Shown here in pieces: positions 28,447 to 37,138 of a DNA stretch of 64,000 nucleotides. How positions within the stretch are numbered: the first letter of the stretch is position 1; each line of letters opens with the position of its first letter. The position numbers were made by a program, and so were the translations under genes. Origin of the DNA: a bacterium. GTDB lineage: Bacteria > Myxococcota_A > Polyangia > Nannocystales > Nannocystaceae. The notes under the pieces were generated by a model, which did not search any database, had not been told where the DNA came from, and saw only the letters and a list, made by a program, of their open reading frames with translations. The stretch covers positions 338,480 through 402,479 of the forward strand of contig JANSYI010000003.1 in the NCBI GenBank assembly GCA_024742475.1. Direction: 5' to 3'.

Positions 28447-29541
28447 ATGAGACGTGCTGGAAGACTCATGGGGGTGCTCGGGTTGCTCTGCGCGGCGGTG
28501 GGGTGCCCGGGGGACGAGGGGGGGGCCGATACGGATACGGACGCCGCCGGGACGACGGGAACGGCCACGGGCCCCTCGAGCAGTGGTCCATCGGGGTCGG
28601 CCAGCGCCGAGTCGGGCTCGAGCACGCCGACCACGGCGTCGACGACGAGCCCGACGACGACGGCCAGCACCACGCCGACGACCGACCCCTCGACGACCGA
28701 AGGGGACGATACGAGCGCCGATGACTCCGCGGGCGAGTCCACGACCACGGGCGTGGTCCCTCCGAACACCGACTTCGAGGAGATCGACGGTGTCGTCGTG
28801 TTCGAGGCGGAGCACTACACCGAGCAGGCCGAGAACGAGGAGCGGCAGCTGTACTGGTACGCGATCTCGGTCGAGGACGGAGACGTCGCCGACGAGGACA
28901 TCGCAGGGTGCGTGACGGACACGCCGTGCACGAACGACAACACGCCGCTGTGCAACTACCACGCCGACTGCGACGGCGACGGCCTCGGCGGCGAGGGCAA
29001 CGACTTCTCCGATCCCGCCGACGCCTCGGGGGAGACCTACCTGGAGATCCTCCCCGACAGGCGCCGTGACGACGCGGGCTACGAGGAGCCCTCGGGCGGC
29101 TTCACCAACACCGGAGGCCAGGTCGGCGTGCTCACCTACCGCGTCTACTTCAACCAGACCGGGCGCTACTACGGCTACTGCCGCGCCCGCGGCCGTGGCC
29201 CTGCCGCCAACGGCCTGCACCTGGGCATCGACGGCACGTGGCCCTCCAACGAGCTGGGCGACAACTCCGGCATGCGCTGGCAGTTCCCCAGCAACGGCCA
29301 GTGGAGGTTCGTCAACCACCGCCGCGGCGCCAACCAGCACACCGGGGGCGTCACCCTCGACGGCGTCTCCTTCGAAGACGCCAACATCTGGTTCGAGGTC
29401 GACGAACCCGGCTGGCACGACGTCCAGGTCTCCATGCGCGAAGACGGCGTCGAAATCGACAAGTTCATGTTCGTCCTCGACCCCGCCGACGCCCCCGCCG
29501 AAGACGACATCGGCCCCGAAGAAACCCTCTACGAACGCTAA
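28447..29541 (+). CDS. Lipoprotein with carbohydrate-binding-module-like domain
   Basis: 364 residues. The signal MRRAGRLMGVLGLLCAAVGC ends in lipobox AVGC. A ~90-residue Thr/Ser/Ala/Asp linker follows. The rest resembles a CBM6-like jelly roll: VVVFEAEHYTEQ at its start (the F-E-A-E-x-Y motif), TYRVYFNQTGRYYGYCRARG, GLHLGIDGTW, and EPGWHDVQVSMREDGVEIDK near the end. No catalytic domain is attached, so it likely binds polysaccharide at the cell surface. Codons become strongly C-ending toward the 3' end, just before the repeat region at 29542. Confidence 0.8.
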   Translation: MRRAGRLMGVLGLLCAAVGCPGDEGGADTDTDAAGTTGTATGPSSSGPSGSASAESGSSTPTTASTTSPTTTASTTPTTDPSTTEGDDTSADDSAGESTTTGVVPPNTDFEEIDGVVVFEAEHYTEQAENEERQLYWYAISVEDGDVADEDIAGCVTDTPCTNDNTPLCNYHADCDGDGLGGEGNDFSDPADASGETYLEILPDRRRDDAGYEEPSGGFTNTGGQVGVLTYRVYFNQTGRYYGYCRARGRGPAANGLHLGIDGTWPSNELGDNSGMRWQFPSNGQWRFVNHRRGANQHTGGVTLDGVSFEDANIWFEVDEPGWHDVQVSMREDGVEIDKFMFVLDPADAPAEDDIGPEETLYER

Positions 29542-29796
29542 CCCCCACCACCGCCGAACCGGACGCGAAGGAGGGGCGAAGCGAGCGAGGGCGCGACGCC
29601 CCACCACCGAAGACACGCGGACGGAGGAGCGACCCAAAGGCTCGCGAGCGAGCGCGCCCCGCCCCACCACCGAAGACACGGGGACGGAGGAGCGAGCCAA
29701 AGGCTCGCGAGCGAGGGCGCCCCGCGCCCGAACTTGGAGGGAGGCGCGAAGGGGGCTTCGCCCCCGCAGCGTCGGGAACCGAGAGGTTCCCCCAAA
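29542..29796. repeat. Extragenic repeat region, same family as 63657-64000 (opposite orientation)
   Basis: Two imperfect units beginning CCCCACCACCGAAGACACG (about 29601 and 29662) are followed by a unit containing GGCTCGCGAGCGAGGGCGCC. The region ends in a perfect hairpin GGGAACC-GAGA-GGTTCCC at 29774-29791. The reverse complement of the array at the right edge of the window shares these blocks in the same order. It fills the space between two convergent genes, and the hairpin may act as a bidirectional terminator. No gene is supported here. Confidence 0.8.
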
Positions 29797-30273
29797 CTAA
29801 TCCATCGCCGTGGGGTCTTCGTGGTTGCGCAGCGGCCCCGCCAGGTCGCGCGTGTAGACGCGGTGCTCGGCGCTCACCGAGTAGCCCAGCGTGCCGAAGA
29901 AGAGGTGGCCGCTCTTGCGGTGGCGACGGAAGCTCGTGGCGACGTCGTCGATGCCGCGGCGCAGCGCCCAGTTGTGCAGGCGTTCGAGCAGCGCGCGTCC
30001 GGTGCCCTGGCCTCGGTGCGCCGAGGCGACCACGAGGAGCTGAACGTCGACCCGGGGCCGGATCTCGAGGCTGATCGTGACCGAGGCGTGCAGCATGCCG
30101 ACGATGCCGTGTGGACGCTCGATGGCCACCAGCACGACGTGGTCGGTCGTCCCGAGCACGCGCTCGAGACGTCGGCGGGCGAGCGCCTCTTCGACATCGT
30201 GGCCGAGCTCGAGGAGCATCCGGCAGATGTCGGCGGCGTCTTCGAGCTGGGCTTCGCGGAGCTGCACCGGCAT
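29797..30273 (-). CDS. GNAT family N-acetyltransferase
   Basis: 158 residues, the normal size for a single GNAT domain. The acetyl-CoA pyrophosphate loop is visible in VVASAHRGQGTGRALLERLH (RGxGxG), preceded by the beta-4 strand RVDVQLLVV. The late HLFFGTLGYSVSAEHRVYTR segment matches the usual F-x-x-x-GY region. The acceptor substrate is unknown. It lies 27 bases downstream of imuB on the same strand, so it probably shares the damage-inducible transcript. Confidence 0.88.
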   Translation of the reverse strand: MPVQLREAQLEDAADICRMLLELGHDVEEALARRRLERVLGTTDHVVLVAIERPHGIVGMLHASVTISLEIRPRVDVQLLVVASAHRGQGTGRALLERLHNWALRRGIDDVATSFRRHRKSGHLFFGTLGYSVSAEHRVYTRDLAGPLRNHEDPTAMD

Positions 30274-30300
30274 GAACGATGCGATGGTACGCGAAAGAGG

Positions 30301-31788
30301 TCAGTCGACGAAGCCGTGCAGCATCCAGCGCCTGCGCGGCCGGTCGTAGAAGATCCACAGCGTCTCGCCCGTGGAGGTGTGGGCGAAGTAGTAGTCGCGT
30401 TCGACGGTGCGGACCCACCAGCCGCCGCTGACTCGGTACGGGCCATCGAGCCCGGTGATCGTGCCTCTGCGCCCCAGCCACGCTTCGGGTTCGTGGCGTG
30501 GGCGGGCGGGCAGCGGCAGGGGGCGCGGCAGCACGCGCCGACACAGCGGCAGGGGGCCGCGCGCGTCGCCGACCGACGGAAAACCGACGTGCTGCACGGG
30601 CTCCCAGGCAAAGCTGGCCTCGGGGAGGTGGGCTGCGCGAAGCGTGGCGCGGGTGACGGACTCGGGTCCGTAGGCGGCACGGAGCCGGGCGATGGCTCGC
30701 CCCGCGGCCTCGAGGTCGCGCCGGCTCTGGGTGCGAAACAGCGCCAGCTGCTCGGTGGTGGCGTCGGTGCCCTCGAGCCGCACCCGGACCTCCTCGATCG
30801 GCGCGGGCAGGGTGAGCGACTCGAGGCGCAGCCGCACCAGGTCGAGCAGCGAGACGACGTCGAGCGTGGGGCCGGCCGGCTCGATGTACTGATCGACTGC
30901 GCCCGCGTGGTCGAGCTTCAGCTCGAGGTGCAGCATCGACAGCGCCTGGTGACGGGCGGCGAGCTGCTTCATCAGGCCATGCAGCGTGCCCTTGAGCCCG
31001 AAGAGCAGCCGGGTGTGGTTGGCGTCGGGGGGCTCGAGCTGCAGCTCGCCTTCGACCGGATCCTCGAGCGGACGCGGCTGCATCGGCGACCAGCGATCCG
31101 AGGCCAGCGCGTGGAGTTTGGCGGCTTCGGAGCCGAATCGCGTGGGGAGCTCGGCCGCCGGCAGCCGCAGGAACGCGCCGAGCGTGCGGATCCCGAGCAC
31201 GAGCAGGTGATCGCGCAGCTTGGGTGAGATGCCCAGCGCGGACAGGGGGACCTTGGCCGCGCGGCGAGACTCGAGGTGAGGGGAGGGCAGGACCTGCATG
31301 CGCCGCGGGCCGGCCGTGCGCGCGATGGCGTAGGCGCGATAGCGGTGAAAGCCGACGGCCACCGACGCGACCCACCCCGCGGCACGAAGCGCTTCGGCCA
31401 GGGCTTGGCCCCACTGCTCGATGCTGCCGTACAGCGGCACCATGCCCGAGGGGTCGACCCAGAACACGCCCGGCTCTTGGGTGGAGGGCTCGACCCGCGG
31501 CGTGAAATTGCACAGCGCCAGGTGCAGCTCGCTCACCGCCGCATCGATCTCGTGGGGCTCGACCACCGCCGCGCGGAGGTCGTGGCTGAGCGAGCGCGCC
31601 GCGGCGAAGGTCATGCCCGGCAGGATGCGGAGCCGGCGAGCGTGCGCGTTGGCCCACAGGATGACGCCCTGCGGCCGGTCGTCGCGAACCACGACCGCGG
31701 GCAAGGGTCGCCACTGCGGCTGACGCGACAGCAACAGCTGTAGCGGCAGGGCCGGAACGTCGACGCACGCGATCCGAGAGGCAGGCAC
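30301..31788 (-). CDS. imuB: ImuB, inactive Y-family polymerase homologue
   Basis: 495 residues, aligned with ImuB/DinB-type proteins: ACVDVPALPLQLLLSRQPQW, VVVRDDRPQGVILWANAHAR, then the little-finger region and ERDYYFAHTSTGETLWIFYD near the C-terminus. The first Asp of the polymerase site (CVD) is kept. The usual Asp-Glu pair is replaced by VFWVDPSGM, in line with ImuB being a non-catalytic scaffold linking DnaE2 to the beta clamp. The start is GTG 31788. A LexA-box-like site lies 15 bases upstream. Unlike the classic imuA-imuB-dnaE2 cassette, the partners are 3-8 kb away. Confidence 0.92.
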   Translation of the reverse strand: MPASRIACVDVPALPLQLLLSRQPQWRPLPAVVVRDDRPQGVILWANAHARRLRILPGMTFAAARSLSHDLRAAVVEPHEIDAAVSELHLALCNFTPRVEPSTQEPGVFWVDPSGMVPLYGSIEQWGQALAEALRAAGWVASVAVGFHRYRAYAIARTAGPRRMQVLPSPHLESRRAAKVPLSALGISPKLRDHLLVLGIRTLGAFLRLPAAELPTRFGSEAAKLHALASDRWSPMQPRPLEDPVEGELQLEPPDANHTRLLFGLKGTLHGLMKQLAARHQALSMLHLELKLDHAGAVDQYIEPAGPTLDVVSLLDLVRLRLESLTLPAPIEEVRVRLEGTDATTEQLALFRTQSRRDLEAAGRAIARLRAAYGPESVTRATLRAAHLPEASFAWEPVQHVGFPSVGDARGPLPLCRRVLPRPLPLPARPRHEPEAWLGRRGTITGLDGPYRVSGGWWVRTVERDYYFAHTSTGETLWIFYDRPRRRWMLHGFVD

Positions 31789-31803
31789 CCATGGATCGAT
31801 ATA

Positions 31804-31820
31804 CTGTTCATGTTTTCAGG
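31804..31820 (+). promoter_or_regulatory. LexA-box-like site upstream of imuB
   Basis: Plus strand CTGTTCATGTTTTCAGG, 15 bases before the GTG start of imuB (minus strand). It fits 15 of 17 positions of the Myxococcus xanthus LexA box as recalled, and also resembles the general CTGT-N8-ACAG SOS box. Confidence 0.7.
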
Positions 31821-31930
31821 TTCAAGAGATCTCTTCAGATCGAGCGTCTCTGCTCGATCCTGGCGTTCTGCGAGCGCGCGGAGACGGCGCGGAAGGCACG
31901 CGCAGCCCGGTTGCGTCACACTGGGGGCGC

Positions 31931-33340
31931 GTGAACGACCCCGCGTCACGCCGTCCGCGAGGGCGGTACCGCTTCTTGCCGCGTCCGCGGTGGGTCTCGG
32001 AGTTTCACGCGTGGGTCGGGCGACGGGTCGCGGTCAACCCGATGATGTTCTCGGCGATCAAGTTCGTCGTCGTCACGCCGCTGCTCATCGCCGCGCTGCA
32101 CCCGGTCGCCGCGCTGCCGAGCACCCGCGCCGTGGTGCTGGGGCTGCTCGTCTCCTTCTTGCTGCTCGACTACCTCGACGCGGTCGTCGCTCGCCACCGC
32201 GAGGTCGAGTCGAAGGCCGCGCGGGTGCTCGATCGCGTCACCGACTATCCGCTGCTCATCGCGGTCGCGTTCTTTGCCGTGCCGCTGGTCGACGTGCGCC
32301 TGTTGGTCGCCAAGGTCGCCCTCGACTTCGCGCTGCTGGGCCTGTACGTGCTCGGCCGCGGTCGCACCGACAACCGCCTGCGCGCGGGCATCAGCTACGC
32401 CGCTCTCATCGCGCTGCTCTTCGCGGTGCAAGGGTGGGGCGGCCGCGTGCTCACCTCGCAAGCGATCGAGTACCTGCTGTGGGCCAACATCGCCTACTCG
32501 GCGACCACGGCGGCGTTCTACCTGGGGCTGCTGCAAAAGCGCTTCGTTGCCGACGCGCTCTCGGGCGCCAACCTCCTGTGCGGCATCTTCAGCATCATCT
32601 TCGCCTCGCGGGGCCGCTTCGAGGTGAGCTTGATGTTCGTGCTGCTCGGCACCGCCTTCGATGGGTTCGACGGCGCCGCGGCGCGACGCTGGGGAGGCAC
32701 GCGCATGGGCGTGTACTCCGACGACGTCGCCGACGGCGTCAACTACGGCATCGCGCCCGGGTTTGCGCTGTACTACGTGCTCGGAGAGGGCCTCTCGGGG
32801 CTGTTCGTCGGGATCTTCTACGCCGTGTTCGTCATCGCGCGGCTGGTGTTCTTCACGCTCAACAAGGCCGACAGCGACCCCAACTACTTCTCCGGCGTGC
32901 CCTCTCCGGTGGGCGGCATCGTGGCCATGGCCTCGATCGTGCTCTTCGAACACGAGCCGGGCGCGTTGGGGCTGATGATCGGCATCGCGTGCGCGCAGAT
33001 GGTGTCGTTCTCGACCCACTACCGCCACCTAGGCCGCGCCATCGCCAAGCACCGCAAGGCGCTCGTCGGCGCGCCGCTGTACCTGGTCGTTCTACTCATC
33101 GGGCTGCGGATGGGCGGCGCCAAGGGGGCATCGGCGGTGATCCTCACCGGCAACCTCGCCTACGGGTTCTTGCCGATGGTCCTCGCGTTTCAGCGGGTGG
33201 TGTCGATCCGCCGTACGGCGCGAGAGGACGACCCCGTGGGCGAGGGCGCCGACGAGGCCGACAGCGACGCGTCCGCCCCCGACGAGGACGAGGCGCAGTC
33301 TTCTCTGGCGTCGGCGGCCACGGTCGATGCATCCTCCTGA
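31931..33340 (+). CDS. Tandem CDP-alcohol phosphatidyltransferase-domain membrane protein
   Basis: 469 residues, polytopic. Two CDP-alcohol phosphotransferase signatures are visible. The N-terminal DYLDAVVARHREVESKAARV-LDRVTD keeps all four Asp but has Ala in place of both Gly. The C-terminal DGFDGAAARRWGGTRMGVYS-DDVAD is followed by NYGIAPGFALYYV, as in phosphatidylserine synthases. These enzymes transfer a phosphatidyl group from CDP-diacylglycerol to an alcohol. The first domain may be altered in activity, the second looks catalytic. The last ~40 residues are acidic. The DNA methylase gene starts 3 bases downstream. Confidence 0.82.
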   Translation: MNDPASRRPRGRYRFLPRPRWVSEFHAWVGRRVAVNPMMFSAIKFVVVTPLLIAALHPVAALPSTRAVVLGLLVSFLLLDYLDAVVARHREVESKAARVLDRVTDYPLLIAVAFFAVPLVDVRLLVAKVALDFALLGLYVLGRGRTDNRLRAGISYAALIALLFAVQGWGGRVLTSQAIEYLLWANIAYSATTAAFYLGLLQKRFVADALSGANLLCGIFSIIFASRGRFEVSLMFVLLGTAFDGFDGAAARRWGGTRMGVYSDDVADGVNYGIAPGFALYYVLGEGLSGLFVGIFYAVFVIARLVFFTLNKADSDPNYFSGVPSPVGGIVAMASIVLFEHEPGALGLMIGIACAQMVSFSTHYRHLGRAIAKHRKALVGAPLYLVVLLIGLRMGGAKGASAVILTGNLAYGFLPMVLAFQRVVSIRRTAREDDPVGEGADEADSDASAPDEDEAQSSLASAATVDASS

Positions 33341-33343
33341 GCC

Positions 33344-34552
33344 ATGTCCAAGCGCTCCAATCCCGGCCGTCGCGCCCTCGATAACGTGGGTGGCAAAGCG
33401 AGGGCGCACGGCGACGCGGGCGAGGGCGCCCGGCTCGCGGCGATCCTCGACGCCGCGCAGGCCGAAGACGTCGACTGGCTGACGCACGGGTTTCACAGCT
33501 ATCCGGCCCGCATGCACCCCGCGGTGGCCCGCGGCGTGCTCGAGGCCTACGCGACGCCCGGTGATCGCGTGCTCGACCCGTTCTGCGGCAGCGGCACGGT
33601 GCTGGTCGAGAGCCTCGTCTCGGGCATGCGCAGCCGCGGCGTCGACCTCAACCCGATCGCGATCCGTCTGGCGGGGGTCAAGTGCCAGGTCCGCGACGCC
33701 GCCTCCCGCAAGGCGTTCGGCACGATGCTCGCCGAGGTGGTCGATGTGTCGAAGGAACGCGTGCGTCGCAAGGCGCCCGCGATGGCGCCGCTGAACGCCA
33801 AGGAGCGGGCGCACTACGAGGTGCACGTGCTCAAGGAGCTCGCCGGTCTGCACGACATCATCGGCGCGCTCGAGCCAGGCCCCGACAAGGCGGCGCTGCA
33901 GATGCTGCTCACCGCGATCGTGGTCAAGTTCTCCAAGCAGCGGGCCGACACGGCGCGCGGCGAGGACCAGGCGCCGCGCCGCATCGGTCGGTTCATCCCC
34001 AGCGAGTTCTACGGTCGCAAGGGCCAGGAACTCATCGAGCGCTGGGCCGATCTCGAGGGTGCCTGTGCGCAGGCCGGAGCCTGGTATCGCCCCAAGGTGG
34101 TCGAAGGTGACGCCACGCGCTTGAAGGACGCCGTGCCCGAGGGCTGGAGCGCGCACCTCGTGCTCACCTCACCCCCCTACGGGGGCACCTACGACTACGT
34201 GCAGCACCACGCGCTGCGCTACCCGTGGCTGGGTGTGTCCACCAAGGCGTTCGCCGCCGGCGAGCTGGGTGCCCGCCGCAACCTCTCGGGCAAGGCCGCG
34301 CTCGAGCGTTGGGACGACGAGGTCACCGCCATGCTCGGCAGCATGCAGAGCGTGCTCGAGGACCAGGGGCAGATCGTCGTGCTCATGGGTGACGGCGAGG
34401 TCGCGGGCAAGCGCGTCGACGTCGTCCCGCAGCTGGAGACGCTGGCGGGCCCGCTCGGGTTGCGGGTGGTCGCGTGGGCCTCGCAGCGGCGCAGGGACTG
34501 GAAGGGCGGCAAGCCCCGCGCCGAGGCCCTGGTGTTGCTGCGGCGCGCGTAG
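33344..34552 (+). CDS. Orphan DNA N6-adenine/N4-cytosine methyltransferase-like protein
   Basis: 402 residues. The N-terminal HGFHSYPARMHPAVARGVLE precedes the AdoMet motif VLDPFCGSGTVLVESL. The catalytic motif SPPY is in HLVLTSPPYGGTYDYVQHHA, near residue 280. The order (AdoMet motif first, a long target-recognition-like insert, then SPPY) fits amino-methyltransferases acting on DNA. No restriction endonuclease or specificity gene is adjacent, so it is probably a solitary regulatory or housekeeping methylase. A role on RNA cannot be excluded. It forms an apparent operon with the phosphatidyltransferase gene. Confidence 0.8.
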   Translation: MSKRSNPGRRALDNVGGKARAHGDAGEGARLAAILDAAQAEDVDWLTHGFHSYPARMHPAVARGVLEAYATPGDRVLDPFCGSGTVLVESLVSGMRSRGVDLNPIAIRLAGVKCQVRDAASRKAFGTMLAEVVDVSKERVRRKAPAMAPLNAKERAHYEVHVLKELAGLHDIIGALEPGPDKAALQMLLTAIVVKFSKQRADTARGEDQAPRRIGRFIPSEFYGRKGQELIERWADLEGACAQAGAWYRPKVVEGDATRLKDAVPEGWSAHLVLTSPPYGGTYDYVQHHALRYPWLGVSTKAFAAGELGARRNLSGKAALERWDDEVTAMLGSMQSVLEDQGQIVVLMGDGEVAGKRVDVVPQLETLAGPLGLRVVAWASQRRRDWKGGKPRAEALVLLRRA

Positions 34553-34591
34553 GTGCTGCGGCGCGCGGGCCGAGCGTGGTACGCCTCGCCC

Positions 34592-35158
34592 ATGGTTCGA
34601 GTTGCCACGCTGTGCATCGTGTCGAGCGTCCTCGCCTGTGGGGGCGCCGCGCCACAGTCCTCACCCGGGGGCGAGACTCGCAAGGAGAAGAAGACCGACA
34701 CCGCAAACGAAGCTGCGGCGGGGGCGGGCGAGGCGGAGTCCAAGGTGGTGTATCCGGCGATTCCGCCGCGCGGAACCCTGGTCCTCGAGGGCAGCTCGGG
34801 CGCGTGGGCCGACGCGACGTTCACCGGGAGCCCCACGCAGGAGACCTTCAGTCGGCAGACCGGGACCCTGTACACCCAGACGAAGCCGAAGGCCGACGGG
34901 GAGACGCCGCTGACCTACACGTTCAAGGAGACCATCACGTCGCTGACCCCCGGAGAGCACCGCGTGCGCGAAGGGTTCACCGTGTACGGCTTGGGTGGGA
35001 ATCTGGACACCTACAGCTTCTCGGGGACCGTCAACGTCGAGACCCTCGACGCCGCAGCGGGGGTCTTCGCGTTCGCGTACGTCGGCTCGCTGGCGCTCGA
35101 GGGCAAGCAAAGCGCGGTGCAGGGCGCCGTCAACGTGCAGGTTCCGCCCGGCGGCTGA
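34592..35158 (+). CDS. Small lipoprotein of unknown function
   Basis: 188 residues. MVRVATLCIVSSVLAC gives a lipoprotein signal (VLAC); an earlier in-frame TTG-like extension to 34553 has no signal character. After a charged linker (ETRKEKKTDTANEAA), the ~130-residue C-terminal domain appears all-beta (RGTLVLEGSSGAWADATFTG; GTVNVETLDAAAGVFAFAYV). I do not recognise the family. It is 39 bases downstream of the methylase stop, on the same strand. Confidence 0.72.
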   Translation: MVRVATLCIVSSVLACGGAAPQSSPGGETRKEKKTDTANEAAAGAGEAESKVVYPAIPPRGTLVLEGSSGAWADATFTGSPTQETFSRQTGTLYTQTKPKADGETPLTYTFKETITSLTPGEHRVREGFTVYGLGGNLDTYSFSGTVNVETLDAAAGVFAFAYVGSLALEGKQSAVQGAVNVQVPPGG

Positions 35159-35222
35159 TCCTCTTCGCCACTTTTTCGGCGCTCGCGGTGATCAAAACCC
35201 GCGGTGCGCGAACTGTCCTCGC

Positions 35223-36134
35223 GTGACCTGCTCTGCGCGCCGCGTTTCGTCCTCTGGGTACCCCTCACAGCTGCGCACGATCGCGCACGGGCTTGGCGTC
35301 TTGGGGGCATTGGCCCTGCTGGCGGCTTCGGGATGCGACGCGGGGTCGGATGAGGGCGCCACTGAAGGCTCCACCGCAACCGACGGGGAGAGCGACGGGA
35401 CGGGCGGCCCCAGCACGGACGGCGAGACGGGCTCGGGCGAGACGGGCTCGGGCGAGACCGACCCGAGCGGGTCGTCGGGAGATCCGAGCACCGGCGACCC
35501 GGTCGACCTCGACGTCAACCCACCGTGTGTCGAGGTGGGGCTGGGCGTCGTGCTGCCCGAGGCGGTGCTCACCAAGGCGAGCGAGAACGAGTTCGCCAGC
35601 ACCGCGGTGGAGGCTCGCGACGACATCGCGGTCGCGGTCGAGGAGGTGCTCGCGCTGCCGTTCCCCGACGCGTCCGCCGTCCCGGCCGAGGTGGACGACC
35701 TGACAGTATTCGAGGGCGACGTCGCCTACGTCTGGGACGAGTACCTGTACGTGGAGAACGGCGATGGATACTCGATCTACCAAGACGACGGGGGCCTGCT
35801 GCCCGACGAGATCGTCTACGTGGACCAAAACGCCGACTGCAGCAGCGTCTCGGTCTCCCACTACGGCCGAGAGGGGGACGGTACCGGGGTGCCCGATGGA
35901 CAGGCGATCCTGTTCTTCTCGTTCGACCAGGCCGGCACCGCGAAGTCCTTCCAGTGGTCGCGCTGGGAGGAGCCACGGCCCGAGTTCAGCATGCGCGAGT
36001 TCGAGGACGGCTCCGGCGACTTCCAGCGAAACCTCGATGGCCAGGCCGATCTCAACCTGCAGTGGAACGCGGACGGGGAGGGTACCTACACCCGCTACGA
36101 GGATGGCGCGGAGGTCGACGGGGGGCTGTGGTAG
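35223..36134 (+). CDS. Lipoprotein with Ser/Gly/Thr linker, unknown function
   Basis: About 303 residues from GTG 35223. The signal region RTIAHGLGVLGALALLAASG-C ends in lipobox ASGC. A linker with repeated GETGSGETGSGE follows, then a ~220-residue domain containing two cysteines (PPCVEVGLGV; NADCSSVSVS). Acidic Tyr/Trp-rich stretches are present (DVAYVWDEYLYVENGDGYSI). The C-terminal LNLQWNADGEGTYTRYEDGA suggests a beta structure. No family recognised. Convergent with the lamin-tail lipoprotein. Confidence 0.72.
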   Translation: MTCSARRVSSSGYPSQLRTIAHGLGVLGALALLAASGCDAGSDEGATEGSTATDGESDGTGGPSTDGETGSGETGSGETDPSGSSGDPSTGDPVDLDVNPPCVEVGLGVVLPEAVLTKASENEFASTAVEARDDIAVAVEEVLALPFPDASAVPAEVDDLTVFEGDVAYVWDEYLYVENGDGYSIYQDDGGLLPDEIVYVDQNADCSSVSVSHYGREGDGTGVPDGQAILFFSFDQAGTAKSFQWSRWEEPRPEFSMREFEDGSGDFQRNLDGQADLNLQWNADGEGTYTRYEDGAEVDGGLW

Positions 36135-36156
36135 CCCAAGCGGGGGTGGGGAGCCG

Positions 36157-37038
36157 CTACTCCGCCAAGCAGTCGTCCGCGTCGAACCCGGGCGTGCCCC
36201 AGTCGTCCGCGGTCGACGTCGAGGGCAGCGGGGTGTCGGACCAGCACCAGTTGTCGGCGTCGTCGTTGTCGATGTGGTCCCAGGAGTCGGCCCGCAGCTT
36301 TCGAGCCCGACCGCTGTACTGGGCGTCGCCGACGAACGTGGCGGCCTCGTCGAGCAGGAGGTTGCCTTCGCCGAACAGGCCGATCGTGTCGAACTCCCCG
36401 TTGCTCAGCGCGACCGTGTTGGCGTAGCGGACGAGCGGCTCCTCGACGCCCTCGTAGGGCCACAGCGCGTCGCGGGCGAAGACGCCGAGCGCTCCGGGCT
36501 CCAAGATGGCGCTCTCGGAGACGACCGCACCCGGAGTGCCGTTGTCGATGTCGTCGCGGTCGCCGATGCCGAGTCCGAAGAGATCGATCGGGGATTCGGT
36601 CGTGTTGAGGACCTCGAACCACTCGCAGTTGTCGGCGGTGCAGTTGGGGTTGCCCATCATCTCGGTGATGACCAGGTCGCCGGGGAAGAGGTCTCCGACC
36701 TCGAGGACGCCGTCGGAGCCCGTAGAGCTGGAGGTGCTCTCGTCGGTCGCGGGGTCGGTGTCGGGCTCGGGTCCACTCGACGTCGATCCCTCCGCCGTGG
36801 TCGTGGAGTCGCCGTCTTCGGTCTCCGCGGCCGTGGTGGTCGTCGTCGTGGCGCTGGCGCTGGCGCTGGCGCTGGCCGAGATCGAGCCGGCGGTGATCAC
36901 AGGCCCGCTGGTCGTGCCCGAGCCCGAGGTGCTGCCCCCGCCATCGTCGTCGTCGGGCATGCCATCGCCCCCGTCGACGAAACAGGCGGTCGAGGTGGCC
37001 ACGAAGACGATGGCGAGCGATCGAAGCACACGAACCAT
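36157..37038 (-). CDS. Lipoprotein with lamin-tail domain
   Basis: 293 residues. MVRVLRSLAIVFVATSTAC is a lipoprotein signal. A linker with a run of Ser-Ala repeats and Thr stretches follows. The C-terminal ~170 residues show the lamin-tail (LTD) pattern: GDLVITEMMGNPNCTADNCE-WFEVLN, IDLFGLGIGDRDD, then ALGVFARDALWPYEG and a late WCWSDT. Bacterial LTD proteins are extracellular and often anchor or accompany nucleases and adhesins; no nuclease is attached here. Confidence 0.82.
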   Translation of the reverse strand: MVRVLRSLAIVFVATSTACFVDGGDGMPDDDDGGGSTSGSGTTSGPVITAGSISASASASASATTTTTTAAETEDGDSTTTAEGSTSSGPEPDTDPATDESTSSSTGSDGVLEVGDLFPGDLVITEMMGNPNCTADNCEWFEVLNTTESPIDLFGLGIGDRDDIDNGTPGAVVSESAILEPGALGVFARDALWPYEGVEEPLVRYANTVALSNGEFDTIGLFGEGNLLLDEAATFVGDAQYSGRARKLRADSWDHIDNDDADNWCWSDTPLPSTSTADDWGTPGFDADDCLAE

Positions 37039-37138
37039 GGGGGCAGGGTGTGGACGGAGCACGCGGCGCGAAGTTGCAGGTCGAGCAGGCGCCGAGCACC
37101 GCGCGGGCTCTGAGCGTCTCATGAAATCATGAACCCCG

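Noticed and set aside
33344..34552. DNA methylase as part of a restriction-modification system
   Set aside because: No restriction enzyme, helicase or specificity subunit is encoded on either side.
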